64,000 nucleotides of DNA from Poriferisphaera corsica (GTDB lineage Bacteria > Planctomycetota > Phycisphaerae > Phycisphaerales > Phycisphaeraceae): assembly GCF_007747445.1 (NCBI RefSeq), contig NZ_CP036425.1:3332175-3396174 (forward strand). Direction: 5' to 3'. The notes under the pieces were generated by a model. It worked only from the letters and a program-made list of their open reading frames with translations, was not told where the DNA came from and ran no database searches. Both the position numbers and the translations under genes were made by a program. The first letter of the stretch is position 1. Each line of letters opens with the position of its first letter. Below, piece by piece: positions 63,394 to 64,000 of the stretch.

Positions 63394-64000
63394 TCACTCA
63401 ACAAACATGGCTTCGACAAATGACGGTGGATCGAACGGTTGCACATCATCCGGCGTCTCGCCCACACCAATAAACTTCACCGGTAAATTCAGTTCCTCAC
63501 GAATCGCAATCACGATACCACCGCGAGCGGAGCCGTCGAGTTTCGAGAGGAAGATGCCAGACACATCGGATGCTTGCGTGAAAATTTTCGCTTGGTTGAT
63601 TCCGTTTTGACCTGTGGTCGCATCGATCACAAGAATCGTTTCATGCGGCGCTCCCGGAATTTTTTTGCCGACGACGTTTTTGATTTTCGTGAGTTGGCGC
63701 ATCAGGTGTTCTTGTGTGTGCAAACGGCCTGCGGTATCGATCACCAAACAGTCAACACCACGAGCAACAGCGGCGTCGGCTGCATCAAATGCAACGGCAG
63801 CGGGATCCCCGCCCTGCTTACCTTTTACGACTTCAACACCGAGACGGTCGGACCAGATTTCGAGTTGTTCAACAGCAGCAGCGCGGAATGTGTCACAGGC
63901 AGCGAGCAGAACAGTTTTGCCTTCATCTCGGAGTGATTTGGTGATCTTAGCAATGGAGGTGGTTTTGCCTGCACCGTTGATGCCGGCAACAAGAATGACT
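63394..64000 (-). CDS. ftsY: Signal recognition particle receptor FtsY (3' part)
   Basis: The window holds about 201 C-terminal residues; the 5' end lies beyond the right edge. The SRP GTPase motifs are present in order: P-loop GINGAGKTTSIAK, DTFRAAAVEQLEIW, DTAGRLHTQEHLMRQL, SKLDGSARGG, and GVGETPDDVQPFDPPSFVEAMF, which distinguishes FtsY from Ffh. It docks ribosome-SRP complexes at the membrane. The missing N-terminal part should carry the helical NG domain start and the acidic A region. Confidence 0.96.
   Translation of the reverse strand, partial: VILVAGINGAGKTTSIAKITKSLRDEGKTVLLAACDTFRAAAVEQLEIWSDRLGVEVVKGKQGGDPAAVAFDAADAAVARGVDCLVIDTAGRLHTQEHLMRQLTKIKNVVGKKIPGAPHETILVIDATTGQNGINQAKIFTQASDVSGIFLSKLDGSARGGIVIAIREELNLPVKFIGVGETPDDVQPFDPPSFVEAMFVE

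Overview
The window looks like a chromosomal segment of a planctomycete, most likely class Phycisphaerae. The evidence is six secreted proteins ending in PEP-CTERM sorting tails (PEP, hydrophobic helix, Arg-rich end), dockerin-type calcium repeats joined to those tails, an ExbB protein with a cleavable signal peptide, a giant membrane protein with an MJ0042-type zinc ribbon, a WG-repeat protein, and housekeeping genes scattered singly rather than in the usual bacterial operons (rplU without rpmA; eno, mdh, rpiB, xylA, dtd and ftsY each alone). The placement is by pattern recognition, not by database comparison.

Layout. 0.2-5 kb: RNHCP zinc protein, a reverse-strand cluster of three tiny membrane proteins (two under 60 codons), YqeY, MsrB and a small HTH protein. 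5-9.6 kb: secreted WG-repeat protein, secreted gluzincin-type protease, LpxH-like phosphoesterase, exported FKBP isomerase. 9.8-19.5 kb: small enzymes and hypotheticals (gamma-glutamylcyclotransferase-like, SirB1-like, zinc peptidase, ATP-grasp ligase, Gfo/Idh/MocA oxidoreductase, GNAT, NTF2-like, enolase, nucleotidyltransferase). 19.9-25 kb: three PEP-CTERM proteins, one a peptidoglycan-peptidase/dockerin fusion and two recent tandem paralogs. 25.6-29.5 kb: octaheme cytochrome c of the hydroxylamine-oxidoreductase type, translationally coupled to a membrane protein, then rpiB and mdh. 29.6-30.6 kb: a gene-poor stretch that reads as a reverse-strand transcript with a repeated motif, a possible 53-codon ORF and a strong terminator. 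30.7-37.1 kb: CPBP protease, DUF4173 membrane protein, an exported hypothetical, a repeat-bearing intergenic region, an MFS transporter and an LpoB-like/YcfL-like lipoprotein pair. 37.1-48.9 kb: SMP-30 lactonase, rplU, YjbQ, the 1299-residue zinc-ribbon protein, xylose isomerase, a PEGA lipoprotein and a hybrid histidine kinase. 49.5-55.2 kb: a tight exbB-exbD-TPR-VWA operon. 55.5-61.8 kb: two large repeat-rich PEP-CTERM/dockerin surface proteins. 61.9-64 kb: dtd, a further PEP-CTERM protein and the 3' part of ftsY.

Themes. Much of the window concerns the cell envelope: exported repeat proteins, a wall-directed peptidase, lipoproteins resembling the LpoB/YcfL pair, and an energised ExbB/ExbD complex whose partner appears to be a VWA protein with a TonB-like N-terminal helix. 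No exosortase, tRNA, rRNA, insertion sequence or CRISPR array was recognised. The plus strand looks C-rich over most of the window whichever strand carries the genes, but is visibly G-rich around 25.6-28.4 kb, suggesting a local inversion or insertion. Coordinates of starts follow ribosome-binding sites where one was visible.
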